A stretch of DNA of 64,000 bases from Planctomycetota bacterium (GCA_016709145.1 JADJEK010000001.1:806001-870000), one strand, 5' to 3'; shown: positions 1 to 8,744, numbered from the stretch's first letter. Made by a program: numbers and translations. Notes: generated from the letters alone by a model not told the origin.

Positions 1-1
1 C

Positions 2-1516
2 GGCAGCTACGGCGTCGCGTCGACGTTCTATTCGGGCGCGCTGCAGACCGTCACGTACACGATCCCGCGCTACCGCTTCCGCGGTTGCCGAGCGTTCACG
101 AACAAGCCGCCGTGCGGCCCGAAGCGTGGGCACGGCACGCCGCAGCCGCGCTTCGCGCAAGAAGTCCAACTCGACCGCATCGCCGTGAAGCTCGGCAAGA
201 ACCCGGCCGACCTGCGCCTGCAGCAACTCGCGCAGCCGGGCTCGCTGACGGCGAACTTCATGCGCATCGGCACGATCGGCCTCGGCGCCTGCATCGACAA
301 AGTCGTCGAGGGCTCGCGCTTCCGCGAACGCTGGGGCAAGTTGCCGTTCGGGCGCGGGCTCGGCCTCGCGTGCTCGTCGTACCTGTGCGGCGCGGGCCTC
401 GCGATCAACTGGGCCGAGTTGCCGCATTCGGGCGTCCAGTTGCGCCTCGACCGCTCCGGCGAAGTCACGGCGTTCTGCGGAGCGACCGAGATCGGGCAAG
501 GCTCCGACGACGTGCTCGCGAACATCGTCGCCGAGATCCTCGGCATCCCGCCGTTCGACGTGCGCGTCGTGACCGGCGACACGGGCCTGACGCCGGTCGA
601 CCTCGGTTCGTACTCGAGCCGCGTGACCTTGATGATGGGCAACGCGGCGATCCAGGCGTCCGAGCGCGCGCGCGACCTCATCGCGAAGAGCGTCGGTGAG
701 AAACTCGGCGTGCCGCCGAGTCGACTCGTGTTCGCGAACAAGCGCGTGTTCGACGCGCAGGATCCGAACGTCGGCATGACGTGGCTCGAAGCGCTGCACC
801 GCGCCGAGTCGGATCACGGCACGCTCGGCACCGTCGGCAGCTATCGCCCGGCCGCGCCGGCCGCGAAGTACAAGGGCGGCGGCGTCGGTCCGTCGCCGAC
901 GTACTCGTACAGCGCGGCGGTCATCGAAACGCAGGTCGATCCCGACACCGGCTGGATCCACGTCGAGCACGTCTGGGTCGCGCACGACATCGGCCGTTCG
1001 CTGAACCCGACGCTGGTCGAGGGACAGGTCATCGGCTCGGTCTACATGGGTCTCGGCGAGGCGCTGATGGAAGAGCAGGTGTTCGGCCGCCTGCCGCCGC
1101 GCCTGTCGAACGCGCTGGTCCACAAGATCCCGTCGATCCTCGAATACAAGAGCCTGACGACGAAGGACATGCCCGACGTCACGACGTACCTGATCGAGGA
1201 TCCCGATTCCGCGGGCCCGTTCGGCGCGAAGGAAGTCGGGCAAGGCCCACTGTTGCCGATGATGCCGGCGCTCGCGAACTCGGTGTTCGACGCGGTCGGC
1301 GTGCGCGTCGACGAGATCCCGGTCACGCCCGAGAAGGTGATCCGCGCGCTCGAAGCGAAGACGAAGCGCTACGGCCCCGGCGAGTTCCCGACCGTCGATT
1401 GGCCCGAGCCGTTGAAGGTCGCGCCGCCGTGGGAAGGTGGCGACGGCACCGCGCAGAACGAGAAGCCGCGCAAGTCGAAGATCGCCAAGGACGGAACGAG
1501 GATCGTCACGCCATGA
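2..1516 (+). CDS. Molybdenum hydroxylase large subunit, 4-hydroxybenzoyl-CoA reductase alpha-like (5'-truncated)
   Basis: This frame is open from the left edge, so about 504 C-terminal residues of a longer protein are visible (family members are about 750-800). It belongs to the xanthine dehydrogenase/aldehyde oxidase family that binds the molybdopterin cofactor. Visible marks are the Arg-Gly-His-Gly loop near the left edge, the GQGSDD stretch, and the C-terminal GPFGAKE-V-GQ segment that carries the usual catalytic glutamate. The next gene overlaps its stop by 4 nt and is a flavin subunit with the extra cysteine insert typical of 4-hydroxybenzoyl-CoA reductase. That points to reductive removal of a ring hydroxyl from an aromatic CoA ester, though the substrate is inferred. 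The small [2Fe-2S] subunit is not in the window and may lie upstream. Family assignment is firm; exact substrate is not. Confidence 0.85.
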   Translation, partial: GSYGVASTFYSGALQTVTYTIPRYRFRGCRAFTNKPPCGPKRGHGTPQPRFAQEVQLDRIAVKLGKNPADLRLQQLAQPGSLTANFMRIGTIGLGACIDKVVEGSRFRERWGKLPFGRGLGLACSSYLCGAGLAINWAELPHSGVQLRLDRSGEVTAFCGATEIGQGSDDVLANIVAEILGIPPFDVRVVTGDTGLTPVDLGSYSSRVTLMMGNAAIQASERARDLIAKSVGEKLGVPPSRLVFANKRVFDAQDPNVGMTWLEALHRAESDHGTLGTVGSYRPAAPAAKYKGGGVGPSPTYSYSAAVIETQVDPDTGWIHVEHVWVAHDIGRSLNPTLVEGQVIGSVYMGLGEALMEEQVFGRLPPRLSNALVHKIPSILEYKSLTTKDMPDVTTYLIEDPDSAGPFGAKEVGQGPLLPMMPALANSVFDAVGVRVDEIPVTPEKVIRALEAKTKRYGPGEFPTVDWPEPLKVAPPWEGGDGTAQNEKPRKSKIAKDGTRIVTP

Positions 1517-2577
1517 TGCGCGCCCCGCCGCTTCGCCACGTGTTCGCGACTTCGGTGTCGGAAGCCGCGCATCTGCTCGCGACCGATCCGCGCGCGATGA
1601 TCCTCGCCGGCGGCACCGACGTGGTGCCGAACCTCAAACGTCGACAGTTCGCGCCGTCGATGCTCGTCAGCTTGAAGCGCATCGAAGCGCTGCGCACGAT
1701 CCGTTCGCTCTCCGGCGGCGGACTGTCGATCGGCGCGGGCGTGTCGCTGAGCGATCTCGCGGTCGATGCGCGCTTCGCGAAGGCCGCGCGGGCGCTGCGG
1801 TCCGCGACGGCGCAAGTCGCGACGCCGCACATCCGCAACGTCGCGACGCTCGGCGGCAACCTGTGCCTCGACACGCGCTGCACGTACTACGACCAGAACC
1901 TCGAGTGGCGCCAGGCCATCGGCTACTGCATGAAGGCGCCGAAGAGCACCGGCGGAGTCGCGCTCCGCGACAAGGAAGACTGCATCTGCTGGGTCGCGCC
2001 GCAGAGCCCGAAGTGCAAAGCCGTGTCGTCGACCGACAGCGCGCCGGCGCTGATCGCTCTCGGTGCGAACGTCGTGCTCGAGAGCAAGGACGGCGAACGC
2101 ACGCTGCCGTTGCGCGAGCTGTACGCCGACGACGGCATGGCGTTCCTGACGAAGCGCGGCGACGAGATCCTGCGCGAGGTCGTGCTGCCCGCCGACTTCG
2201 AACGCTGGACCAGCACCTACTGGAAGCTGCGCCGTCGCGACTCCTTCGACTTCCCGGTGCTCGGCGTCGGCGCCGCACTGAAGCTCGGTAGCGGCGGCAC
2301 GATCACCGACGCGCGCATCGCGCTCGGCGGCGTGTTGTCGGCGCCGATCCTCGTGCCGGAATCCGCGACGCTCGTCGGAAAGACGCTGACCGACGACGTG
2401 ATCACGGCGTTCGCCGAACTCGCGGCGAAGCACGCGAAGCCGCTCGACAACACCGACCTCGAGTTCCCGTGGCGCAAGCGCGTGACGAAGGTGTTCGTCG
2501 CGAATGCGCTGAAGGAACTGCGCGGAGACGATCGCGCCGCGATGGGACGGCTCGCGGAGCGCGCGGTCGTCGGTTGA
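1513..2577 (+). CDS. Molybdenum hydroxylase FAD subunit with Fe-S insert, 4-hydroxybenzoyl-CoA reductase beta-like
   Basis: A 354-residue FAD-binding subunit. The flavin pyrophosphate loop AGGTD lies at residues 32-36 and the second loop ATLGGN at about 111-116. Between them and the C-terminal domain sits an insert with cysteines at 118, 123, 139, 157, 159 and 168. In 4-hydroxybenzoyl-CoA reductase the equivalent insert binds an additional [4Fe-4S] cluster that reverses electron flow toward reduction; ordinary xanthine dehydrogenase medium subunits lack it. The ATG at 1513 overlaps the upstream stop as ATGA, so the two subunits are translationally coupled. Family known; presence of the cluster is inferred from the cysteines. 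Confidence 0.85.
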   Translation: MMRAPPLRHVFATSVSEAAHLLATDPRAMILAGGTDVVPNLKRRQFAPSMLVSLKRIEALRTIRSLSGGGLSIGAGVSLSDLAVDARFAKAARALRSATAQVATPHIRNVATLGGNLCLDTRCTYYDQNLEWRQAIGYCMKAPKSTGGVALRDKEDCICWVAPQSPKCKAVSSTDSAPALIALGANVVLESKDGERTLPLRELYADDGMAFLTKRGDEILREVVLPADFERWTSTYWKLRRRDSFDFPVLGVGAALKLGSGGTITDARIALGGVLSAPILVPESATLVGKTLTDDVITAFAELAAKHAKPLDNTDLEFPWRKRVTKVFVANALKELRGDDRAAMGRLAERAVVG

Positions 2578-2611
2578 TCGCCCGACGGCTCGACCGGGGC
2601 GAGCGTCGGAT

Positions 2612-2824
2612 TCAGACGGTGTTCTTGCGCGAGTCCGGAAGTTCTTCGGGGCGCAGCAGAGGCACCGCGATCTTGTAGCGATCGGTCGTGCCGAACAGCG
2701 GATCCGGGCTCAGCACGTCGAGCCGGGGCAGCGGGGCCGCCACCCCCTTGCTCTCCCGCCGGTTCGGCGAAGAGGGTTCGCGCTGCTCGGCCGTGTTCGC
2801 GAGGACGAGGTCGGAAGGCACCAT
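2612..2824 (-). CDS. Small hypothetical protein (70 residues)
   Basis: A 70-residue frame on the strand opposite its neighbours, starting at an ATG with a full AAGGAGGTG ribosome-binding site at normal spacing on the minus strand. That strong site is the main support for a real gene. The product is proline- and arginine-rich and mostly polar. Its C-terminal half (after about residue 34) alternates hydrophobic and proline residues. It has no signal peptide, membrane helix or cysteine. I do not recognise a family. It lies between the end of the molybdenum hydroxylase operon and the ispG promoter. Confidence 0.5.
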   Translation of the reverse strand: MVPSDLVLANTAEQREPSSPNRRESKGVAAPLPRLDVLSPDPLFGTTDRYKIAVPLLRPEELPDSRKNTV

Positions 2825-3044
2825 GAGGCACCTCCTTCGGTTTCCGCGCCATCCGCGGTGAGGACCCGGTGTCCGAGCTCGAGCCGACCGCGGTGCTGGC
2901 CCGAGCGCTTTTCCCGAACGCCGAATGACGAAGGGGAGCCTAAACCCGGTTCGCAAGACTTGGCAACCCGGGTTTTCGGTCGAGGTCGGGGAATCGACCG
3001 GGGTCCCAGCCGGCGCCGGGCGCCGTGGCGTCGGCGATCCGCGC

Positions 3045-3050
3045 TATCCT
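3045..3050 (+). promoter_or_regulatory. Candidate -10 element of ispG
   Basis: TATCCT preceded by GC, 36 nt before the ispG ATG. The same GCTATCCT octamer recurs just upstream of the dihydrouridine synthase gene, and related TAnnnT boxes precede several other starts in the window. No clear -35 hexamer is visible. Confidence 0.4.
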
Positions 3051-3086
3051 TCCCGACTTCGCAACCGCCCCGGACCCGACGCCGCA

Positions 3087-4190
3087 ATGGACACGCTCGA
3101 ACCCCGCCGCAAGACCAACTCCGTGAAGGTGGGAAGCCTCGCGATCGGCTCGGACCATCCGATCCGCGTGCAGTCGATGACGACGACCGACACGGCAAAT
3201 CTCGATGCGACGCTGCGCCAGATCGAACGCCTCGAGAAGGCTGGCTGCGAGCTGATCCGCATCACGGTTCCGAACCGCGAGTCCGCCGCGAACTTCGTCG
3301 GCTTCAAGAAGCACGCGAAGGTGCCGCTGATCGCCGACGTCCACTTCGACTACCGCATGGCGCTGCTCGCGATCGAGAACGGCGCGGACAAGGTCCGCAT
3401 CAACCCGGGCAACATCGGCGACGAGCAACGCGTGCGCGAGGTCCTACGCGCCGCGAAGCAGAAGGGCGTCGCGGTCCGCATCGGCGTGAACTCGGGCTCG
3501 ATCGAGAAGGACCTGCTCGAGAAGTACGGCTGGCCGTCGCCCGAAGCGATGGTCGATTCGGCGTTGCGCCATCTCGACACGTGTCGCGAGGAGGCGTTCG
3601 ACCAAGTCATCGTCTCGATCAAGTCGACGGACGTGAAGACCTGCATCAAGGCGAACCGCATGCTCGCCGAGAAGATGGCGTTCCCGATCCATCTCGGCAT
3701 CACCGAAGCCGGCCTGCCGAAGTACGGCAGCGTGAAGTCGGCGATCGGCATCGGTTGGCTGTTGCTCACGGGCATCGGCGACACGATCCGCGTGTCGCTG
3801 ACGGCCGAGCCCGAAGAAGAGATCCCGGTCGCGTTCGACATCCTGAAGGCGACCGGCGCGCGCATCACGTCGCCCGAACTCATCGCGTGCCCGACGTGCG
3901 GCCGCATCGACATCGACTTGATGAAGTTGATGAACGACATCGAGAAGCGCCTCGGCGGCGAGACGCTGCCGGTCAAGATCGCCGTGCTCGGCTGCATCGT
4001 GAACGGCCCCGGCGAAGCGAGCGAAGCCGACATCGGCATCGCCGGCGGCGGCGGCATGGGCATCCTCTATCGCAAGGGTGTCGCGGTCGCGAAGGTCAAG
4101 GAAGCCGACATGGTCGACGCGCTCGTCGCCGAGATCGACAAGATCAAGCGCGAGCGCGCCGAAGCCGGAGTGCCGGCCGCGACGCGCTGA
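3087..4190 (+). CDS. ispG: 4-hydroxy-3-methylbut-2-en-1-yl diphosphate synthase
   Basis: A 367-residue IspG/GcpE enzyme. It converts methylerythritol cyclodiphosphate to hydroxymethylbutenyl diphosphate in the MEP isoprenoid pathway, in the cytoplasm. The N-terminal TIM-barrel half is recognisable from VQSMTTTDT and DVHFDYRMA. The C-terminal half carries the cluster ligands in ACPTCGR (about residues 268 and 271) and LGCIVNGPGE (about 303). Length matches the shorter bacterial form without the inserted domain. I chose the ATG at 3087 because the conserved N-terminus begins about 18 residues later; the open frame upstream shows no family similarity. It ends directly against the convergent LysR gene. 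Confidence 0.95.
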   Translation: MDTLEPRRKTNSVKVGSLAIGSDHPIRVQSMTTTDTANLDATLRQIERLEKAGCELIRITVPNRESAANFVGFKKHAKVPLIADVHFDYRMALLAIENGADKVRINPGNIGDEQRVREVLRAAKQKGVAVRIGVNSGSIEKDLLEKYGWPSPEAMVDSALRHLDTCREEAFDQVIVSIKSTDVKTCIKANRMLAEKMAFPIHLGITEAGLPKYGSVKSAIGIGWLLLTGIGDTIRVSLTAEPEEEIPVAFDILKATGARITSPELIACPTCGRIDIDLMKLMNDIEKRLGGETLPVKIAVLGCIVNGPGEASEADIGIAGGGGMGILYRKGVAVAKVKEADMVDALVAEIDKIKRERAEAGVPAATR

Positions 4191-5099
4191 TCACGAACCC
4201 GCCGTTCGACTCGTCGGTCGCGGGTTGCCGACGTGTTTGCGTATGAGCTCGGCGAACGCTCGCGGCGCGGGCGCCGGTCGGGCCGACTTCAACCAGATCA
4301 GTCCGAGCTCCAACCGCGGCGTCCAGCTCGACACCGGGATTGCGACCAGATCGAGGTCTTCGCGCCCATCGAGCACGACGCTCGGAACGAGGGTCGCCGT
4401 GTTGCATCGAAACGTCGTGCGCAACAGCGTGTCGATCGTCTCGAGTTCGTAGGCGATCCGAGCCCGTACGTTCGCTCGCCGCAGCGCTTCGTCGGTCATG
4501 TGTCGCCATAGGAAACTCGGCGACATCAGGGCGACTCGCTCGTCTGCAAGGGCCTTCAACGGGACCGACTTCTGAGTCGCGAGTGCGTGCGTCTTGGACA
4601 CGACCAAGCACATCCGGTCTTCGCGCAGTCGTTCGTACCGGAGTCGTGGAGACGTGCGAGACAGGATGCCGACGCCAACTTCGTAGCGACCCGACTCGAC
4701 CTCCGTCTCGATGTCGCTCGACGAGCGCTCGTGAACCGAGACGACGACCCCCGGGTACGTCCGCCCCATGTGCTCGAGCGCCTGCGGAATCCAAGGTGCG
4801 GCCAACGCGGGGATCACGCCGACGTCGAGGTGGCCGAACTTCAGGGTCTCGGCATCGGAGACGATGCGGCAGGCCTCGGCGAACTTGCCCGCGACGAGCG
4901 CTGCCCGCTCGCGGAAGGAACGGCCGACGTCCGTCAATCGAACGCGCGGACCGTGACGCACGAACAGCGCCGTACTGAGCGCAGTCTCGAGCTCCTTGAT
5001 CTGTTGCGAAATGCTCGGCTGGGAAATCCCGAGTCGTTCGGCCGCGCGCGTGAAATTCTCGGTTTCGGCGACCGCGAGGAACGTCCGCAAGTGCCGCAT
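4191..5099 (-). CDS. LysR-family transcriptional regulator
   Basis: A 302-residue LysR regulator. The N-terminal winged helix begins with MRHLRTFLAVAETENF and includes the recognition-helix pattern LGISQPSISQQIKELE. The rest is a periplasmic-binding-like effector domain. The ATG at 5099 fits the family N-terminus; a TTG 36 nt further upstream is possible but would add atypical residues. The gene is tail-to-tail with ispG and divergent from the BlaI/M56 pair. LysR regulators often control a divergent neighbour, but nothing here identifies the target or the inducer. Confidence 0.9.
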   Translation of the reverse strand: MRHLRTFLAVAETENFTRAAERLGISQPSISQQIKELETALSTALFVRHGPRVRLTDVGRSFRERAALVAGKFAEACRIVSDAETLKFGHLDVGVIPALAAPWIPQALEHMGRTYPGVVVSVHERSSSDIETEVESGRYEVGVGILSRTSPRLRYERLREDRMCLVVSKTHALATQKSVPLKALADERVALMSPSFLWRHMTDEALRRANVRARIAYELETIDTLLRTTFRCNTATLVPSVVLDGREDLDLVAIPVSSWTPRLELGLIWLKSARPAPAPRAFAELIRKHVGNPRPTSRTAGS

Positions 5100-5194
5100 C
5101 TCGATCGACGTGATCGCGCGCAAGGCTGCCTCCAAAACCGACTTCCCCTGGGCGCAGCCGGTCGAGCGGAATCCTATATCGCCCGTCGGCCGCC

Positions 5195-5220
5195 CTCCCC
5201 AACTCCGAAAAGTTTGGGAG
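5195..5220. promoter_or_regulatory. Inverted repeat in the lysR/blaI divergent region
   Basis: CTCCCCAACT and AGTTTGGGAG form a 10-bp inverted repeat with one mismatch and a 6-nt centre. It lies 70 nt upstream of the BlaI-like start and just downstream of an AT-rich TATATC stretch (5175-5180) that could be a -10. It could be an operator for either regulator; binding is not shown. Confidence 0.35.
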
Positions 5221-5245
5221 AAGGACCTTGCCGGCCTCGACGTCT

Positions 5246-5263
5246 CTCCTAAAGTCCTAGGAG
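5246..5263. promoter_or_regulatory. Perfect dyad, candidate BlaI-type operator
   Basis: CTCCTA-6-TAGGAG is a perfect dyad 27 nt upstream of the BlaI-family start. BlaI/MecI repressors bind short dyads at their own promoter as dimers, so this is the best autoregulatory operator candidate. The sequence differs from the staphylococcal TACA/TGTA operator. Confidence 0.45.
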
Positions 5264-5290
5264 TTCTCGGATGTCCCGCGGAGGATCGCG

Positions 5291-5710
5291 ATGCCGCGCA
5301 CGAAACGCGTTCTGCTGACGAACCTCGAGCTCGAGGTCATGCATGTGGTGTGGGACGCGGCCGACGGCGCGCTCACGGTCCGTGAAGTCGCCGACCGGCT
5401 GAACGACGGGCGCGCGAAGCCCCTGGCCTACAACACCGTTCAGACGATGCTGACGATCCTGAAGGACAAGGGCGTCGTCGGCTCGAACCTCGGCGCTGGA
5501 CGCGCGCATCGGTTCTTCGCCAAGGCGACGCGCGAGCAAGTGACGACGTCGATGGTCGGTGACTTGGTCGATCGATTGTTCCAAGGCGACGTCCAACCTC
5601 TGCTGCTGCAGCTCGTCGGCAACGAGCAGCTCACGCGCGAGGAACTCGAAGAGCTGAAGCGGAGGATCGAGACTCAACTCGTCGACGACGATGCGCCGGA
5701 GGCCGGCTGA
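5291..5710 (+). CDS. BlaI/MecI/CopY-family transcriptional repressor
   Basis: A 139-residue winged-helix repressor. It opens with the family pattern LTNLELEVMHVVWD and contains the DNA-binding helix region around LAYNTVQTMLTILKDKG, followed by the dimerisation half. A GAGG site lies 7 nt before the ATG. Its stop overlaps the ATG of an M56 peptidase by one base. In known systems the membrane M56 protein senses a cell-envelope signal and triggers repressor cleavage. Here no beta-lactamase is adjacent, so the regulated process is unknown. An 18-bp dyad upstream is a likely operator. Confidence 0.92.
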   Translation: MPRTKRVLLTNLELEVMHVVWDAADGALTVREVADRLNDGRAKPLAYNTVQTMLTILKDKGVVGSNLGAGRAHRFFAKATREQVTTSMVGDLVDRLFQGDVQPLLLQLVGNEQLTREELEELKRRIETQLVDDDAPEAG

Positions 5711-8106
5711 TGTTCGCCGAACACCTGGTGCTGCACGCGCTCGGACTCTGCGTCGCGTTCTTGCTCGCGCTGCCGGTCCTCTGGCTCGCACGCAAGGACC
5801 CCGTCGTCGGTCACCGTCTCCTGCTGATCCTGCTGCTCGCGAGTCTCGTGCTGCCGGCGTTCACGCTGCCGCTCGCGGGCAAGGCCAGCGCCACGGGCGA
5901 TCGCGTGCTGGCGCGCTTCGCGGTCGAGCCGGCGGTCCTTGCGCGAGACTCCGCGCGCGGAGTCGACGACCCCCCGATCGTGGCCGCGGCGAAATCCGAG
6001 ATCACGGCCCGTTCCGATGCGAGCACGAAGCGCGACGCTTCGCCGGAACGACGCGTCGCTCCAGCGACGGGCGCGGCGACGAGCGCGCGCCGCAACGATC
6101 CATCGACCTCGGCGAGCGCGGGCGATCGGTCGATCACTCTCAGCGCGCACGCCGAACGCGAGCGCACCGCCACGACCACGATCCCGCGAACGAGCGTGGC
6201 CGAGCCGACCCTGCGTCAACGGACGCGCGACGTCGCGGTCGGCATCAATGCCGCTCTGCGTCGATCGACGCCGTACGTGATCGTGGCGTGGGTGCTCGGA
6301 GTCCTGCTCGTCGGACGTAGGCACCTGCAGCGATTGGTGCGAACGGCCCGCCTCGTGCGCGACGCGGTGCCGGTCGACGACGAAGCCACGCTCTCGCGGT
6401 GGCGCATCGCCGCCGCGGATCACCCTCTGGCGAAACACATCGAACTCCGACGCAGCGATGCGGTCGAAGCACCGGCGTGCTGGGGCATCGCGAAACCTGT
6501 GATCCTGCTGCCCGCGGTCGACGCGGCGACGCCCGACGCGACGGTGTTCGCGCTGCGTCACGAACTGGTCCATCTCGAACGCCGCGACCCGCTGGCCGCG
6601 CTCGCGCAGGCTGCGCTGAAGACCGTGTACTGGTTCCATCCGGTCGCATGGTGGCTATCGGCGCAAATCGACCGCACGCGCGAACTCGCCTGCGATCAAC
6701 TCGTCGCGGCGAATTCGTCGCAGCGCAAGCGGTACGCGCTCGCGCTGATCGACCACGCGCGCGCCGCGCTGCCCGCCAGCGCCGCCGCTCCGTCGATCCC
6801 TCGTTCACCCACGCTGCTGCACTGGGCACCCACGCTTCCGCAACTGCGAAGGAGAATCGAAATGCTGTTGAACAAGAACACTCCGCTCACGCTGCGTCGC
6901 CGGCTGCTGGTGCTCGGTGGTGCCGCGACCGCCGTCGTGCTGCTGCTCGCCGCACAGGGCACCGTCGCCGCCACGATGCTTTCGGATGCGCCGCTGTCCG
7001 AGCGTCTGGTCGCGTTCTGTCCGCCGAAGCCGAACTCGACGACGGTCGCGCCGCTCGCGCCCGTCGCGCCGATTCCTCCCGTCGCTCCCACTCCGCCGCG
7101 CAGGCCGGCGCGGGCCATGAAGCCCAAGGCGCCGCAGAAGCCGCACTCGTCGAGCGTCTCCCAGGGCACCACGCCGTCGCCGGACTCGTTCGCGCAGTTC
7201 GACGCTGCCGACTTCTCGTTCGTGTTGCCGACGAGCTCCGATCCGTTCGCGGCCGCGGTGAACCCGGGCGACGACAACCCGCTGCGCGATGCGCTGATCG
7301 AAGTGCTCACGGAGACCTCGGACCAGGATGCCCGTGTGACCGCGGCGAAGGCGCTCGGCACGCAACTCCACGACGCGGCCGTGCGACGCGCGTTCGCTCG
7401 AGTCCTGCGCGACGAATGGGAAGGAAGCGAAGTGCGCGAAACCGTCGGCGACGCGCTGCTGCGATCGCCGCAGTTCTCGCCCGAAGCGCACGAGATCATC
7501 GCGGCGTTGCTGAAGCGTGAGAATGGCGAGTTCGCCGACGACGTCGCGCCGGCCGAACTGGCCGACTTCGGCGACAGCGCCGACGCAACGGACCTCGACG
7601 ACGAGGAACTCGCCGCCTTGCGGGCTCAGCTCGCCGCGGATCTCGAGCAACTCGAGATCTCCGTCGACTCGCTCGACCTCGACACGCTCGAAGACCTCTC
7701 CGAACTCAAGGCCGAGTTCGGTGACTTCGACGAGCTCGCGATCGACGTCACCGACGCGATCGACTCGCTCGAGTCCGACGAGGCCTGCGAGGACACCTGC
7801 GTCGACACGTGCGAGGAGTCGTGCGAGGACGACTGCGACGACGAATGCGACGACGAAGCGGAGGAGGCGGAGGAATCCGCGGAGGATCGGCGCGATGCGA
7901 TCGTCGAGTTGCTGCGCGGCGTGCACGACCAGAACTCGGCCGACGCCAAACAGCATCTGCTGCAAGCCCTGCTCGCGAAGCGTGACGCTGGAAGCACCCA
8001 AGTGCGCGTATCCGATCTCCTGCGCGCGATGACCGCTCCGCGACCCGCGCCGAGCACGATCGCGACGCCGACCATGGATCGTGCTCTCGGGACCGAAGAC
8101 ACCTGA
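5710..8106 (+). CDS. BlaR1-type M56 membrane metallopeptidase with acidic/Cys-rich C-terminal extension
   Basis: A 798-residue protein. Hydrophobic segments span the N-terminal 60 residues, and a further one lies near 195-205. The zinc peptidase motif HELVH is at about residues 284-288, followed by a distal ELACD segment, as in BlaR1/MecR1 M56 proteases. A further membrane helix is at about 399-421. The C-terminal part is not a penicillin-binding sensor domain. It is a proline-rich linker, an alpha-helical repeat-like region (about 520-610), then a run of Cys and acidic residues (about 693-716) in which six cysteines are spaced three to five apart. The partner BlaI gene overlaps by one base. 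The likely role is signal-dependent cleavage of that repressor; the signal is unknown and the Cys/Asp/Glu tail hints at metal or redox sensing. Confidence 0.88.
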   Translation: MFAEHLVLHALGLCVAFLLALPVLWLARKDPVVGHRLLLILLLASLVLPAFTLPLAGKASATGDRVLARFAVEPAVLARDSARGVDDPPIVAAAKSEITARSDASTKRDASPERRVAPATGAATSARRNDPSTSASAGDRSITLSAHAERERTATTTIPRTSVAEPTLRQRTRDVAVGINAALRRSTPYVIVAWVLGVLLVGRRHLQRLVRTARLVRDAVPVDDEATLSRWRIAAADHPLAKHIELRRSDAVEAPACWGIAKPVILLPAVDAATPDATVFALRHELVHLERRDPLAALAQAALKTVYWFHPVAWWLSAQIDRTRELACDQLVAANSSQRKRYALALIDHARAALPASAAAPSIPRSPTLLHWAPTLPQLRRRIEMLLNKNTPLTLRRRLLVLGGAATAVVLLLAAQGTVAATMLSDAPLSERLVAFCPPKPNSTTVAPLAPVAPIPPVAPTPPRRPARAMKPKAPQKPHSSSVSQGTTPSPDSFAQFDAADFSFVLPTSSDPFAAAVNPGDDNPLRDALIEVLTETSDQDARVTAAKALGTQLHDAAVRRAFARVLRDEWEGSEVRETVGDALLRSPQFSPEAHEIIAALLKRENGEFADDVAPAELADFGDSADATDLDDEELAALRAQLAADLEQLEISVDSLDLDTLEDLSELKAEFGDFDELAIDVTDAIDSLESDEACEDTCVDTCEESCEDDCDDECDDEAEEAEESAEDRRDAIVELLRGVHDQNSADAKQHLLQALLAKRDAGSTQVRVSDLLRAMTAPRPAPSTIATPTMDRALGTEDT

Positions 8107-8122
8107 AATCGAGGTCTCCACC

Positions 8123-8164
8123 ACACCGCCGGAGGGGCTATCGTTGTCGCCCCTCCGGCGGTGT
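8123..8164 (+). terminator. Strong hairpin terminator after the M56 gene
   Basis: A perfect 16-bp stem (8123-8138 pairing with 8149-8164) encloses a 10-nt loop and is followed by a short T-rich stretch. It lies 16 nt after the M56 stop. The loop contains TATCGT at 8139-8144, which resembles the -10 elements seen elsewhere in the window and is 39 nt before folE, so terminator and promoter may overlap. Confidence 0.8.
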
Positions 8165-8183
8165 CGTTTCTTGGGAGCCCTTC

Positions 8184-8744
8184 GTGGTCGACAACGCGCG
8201 CATCGAACGAGCGGTCCGGGAGATCCTGGCCGCGATCGGCGAAAACCCCGACCGCGACGGCCTGAAGGACACGCCGGCCCGCGTCGCGCGCATGTACGCC
8301 GAGGTGTTCAGTGGCCTGCATGACGATCCGTCCTCGCACCTGCTGAAGACGTTCGACGAAGACCATCACGAGATGGTGTTGGTGAAGGACATTCCCTTCG
8401 ACTCGTTCTGCGAGCACCACCTCTTGCCGTTCACGGGACGAGCCCACGTCGCCTACATCCCGAACGGCAAGATCGTCGGGCTCTCGAAGCTCGCGCGTGT
8501 GGTCGAGTCGTTCGCGCGTCGTCCGCAGGTGCAAGAACGACTGACGGGCCAGATCGCCGACCTCCTGATGGAGAAGGTGAAGCCCGAAGGGGTCGCGGTC
8601 GTGATCGAAGCCACGCACACCTGCATGACGGCACGCGGGGTCCGCAAGCCCGGCGCGACGATGGTGACCTCCGCGCTGCGCGGGACCTTCTACACCTCCG
8701 AGAGCACGCGCAACGAAGTGATGGCCCTGATGCTGCGCCGCTGA
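8184..8744 (+). CDS. folE: GTP cyclohydrolase I
   Basis: A 186-residue FolE, which converts GTP to 7,8-dihydroneopterin triphosphate, the first step of folate and of queuosine/7-deazaguanine synthesis. Zinc ligands are visible in CEHHLLPF and in CMTARGV. The GSTRNE-type ending appears here as ESTRNEVM. The start is a GTG at 8184; the family N-terminus begins there and no in-frame ATG fits better. It is followed within about 120 nt by queD, so the pair probably feeds 6-carboxytetrahydropterin synthesis. The enzyme is cytoplasmic and homodecameric in known members. Confidence 0.96.
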   Translation: MVDNARIERAVREILAAIGENPDRDGLKDTPARVARMYAEVFSGLHDDPSSHLLKTFDEDHHEMVLVKDIPFDSFCEHHLLPFTGRAHVAYIPNGKIVGLSKLARVVESFARRPQVQERLTGQIADLLMEKVKPEGVAVVIEATHTCMTARGVRKPGATMVTSALRGTFYTSESTRNEVMALMLRR

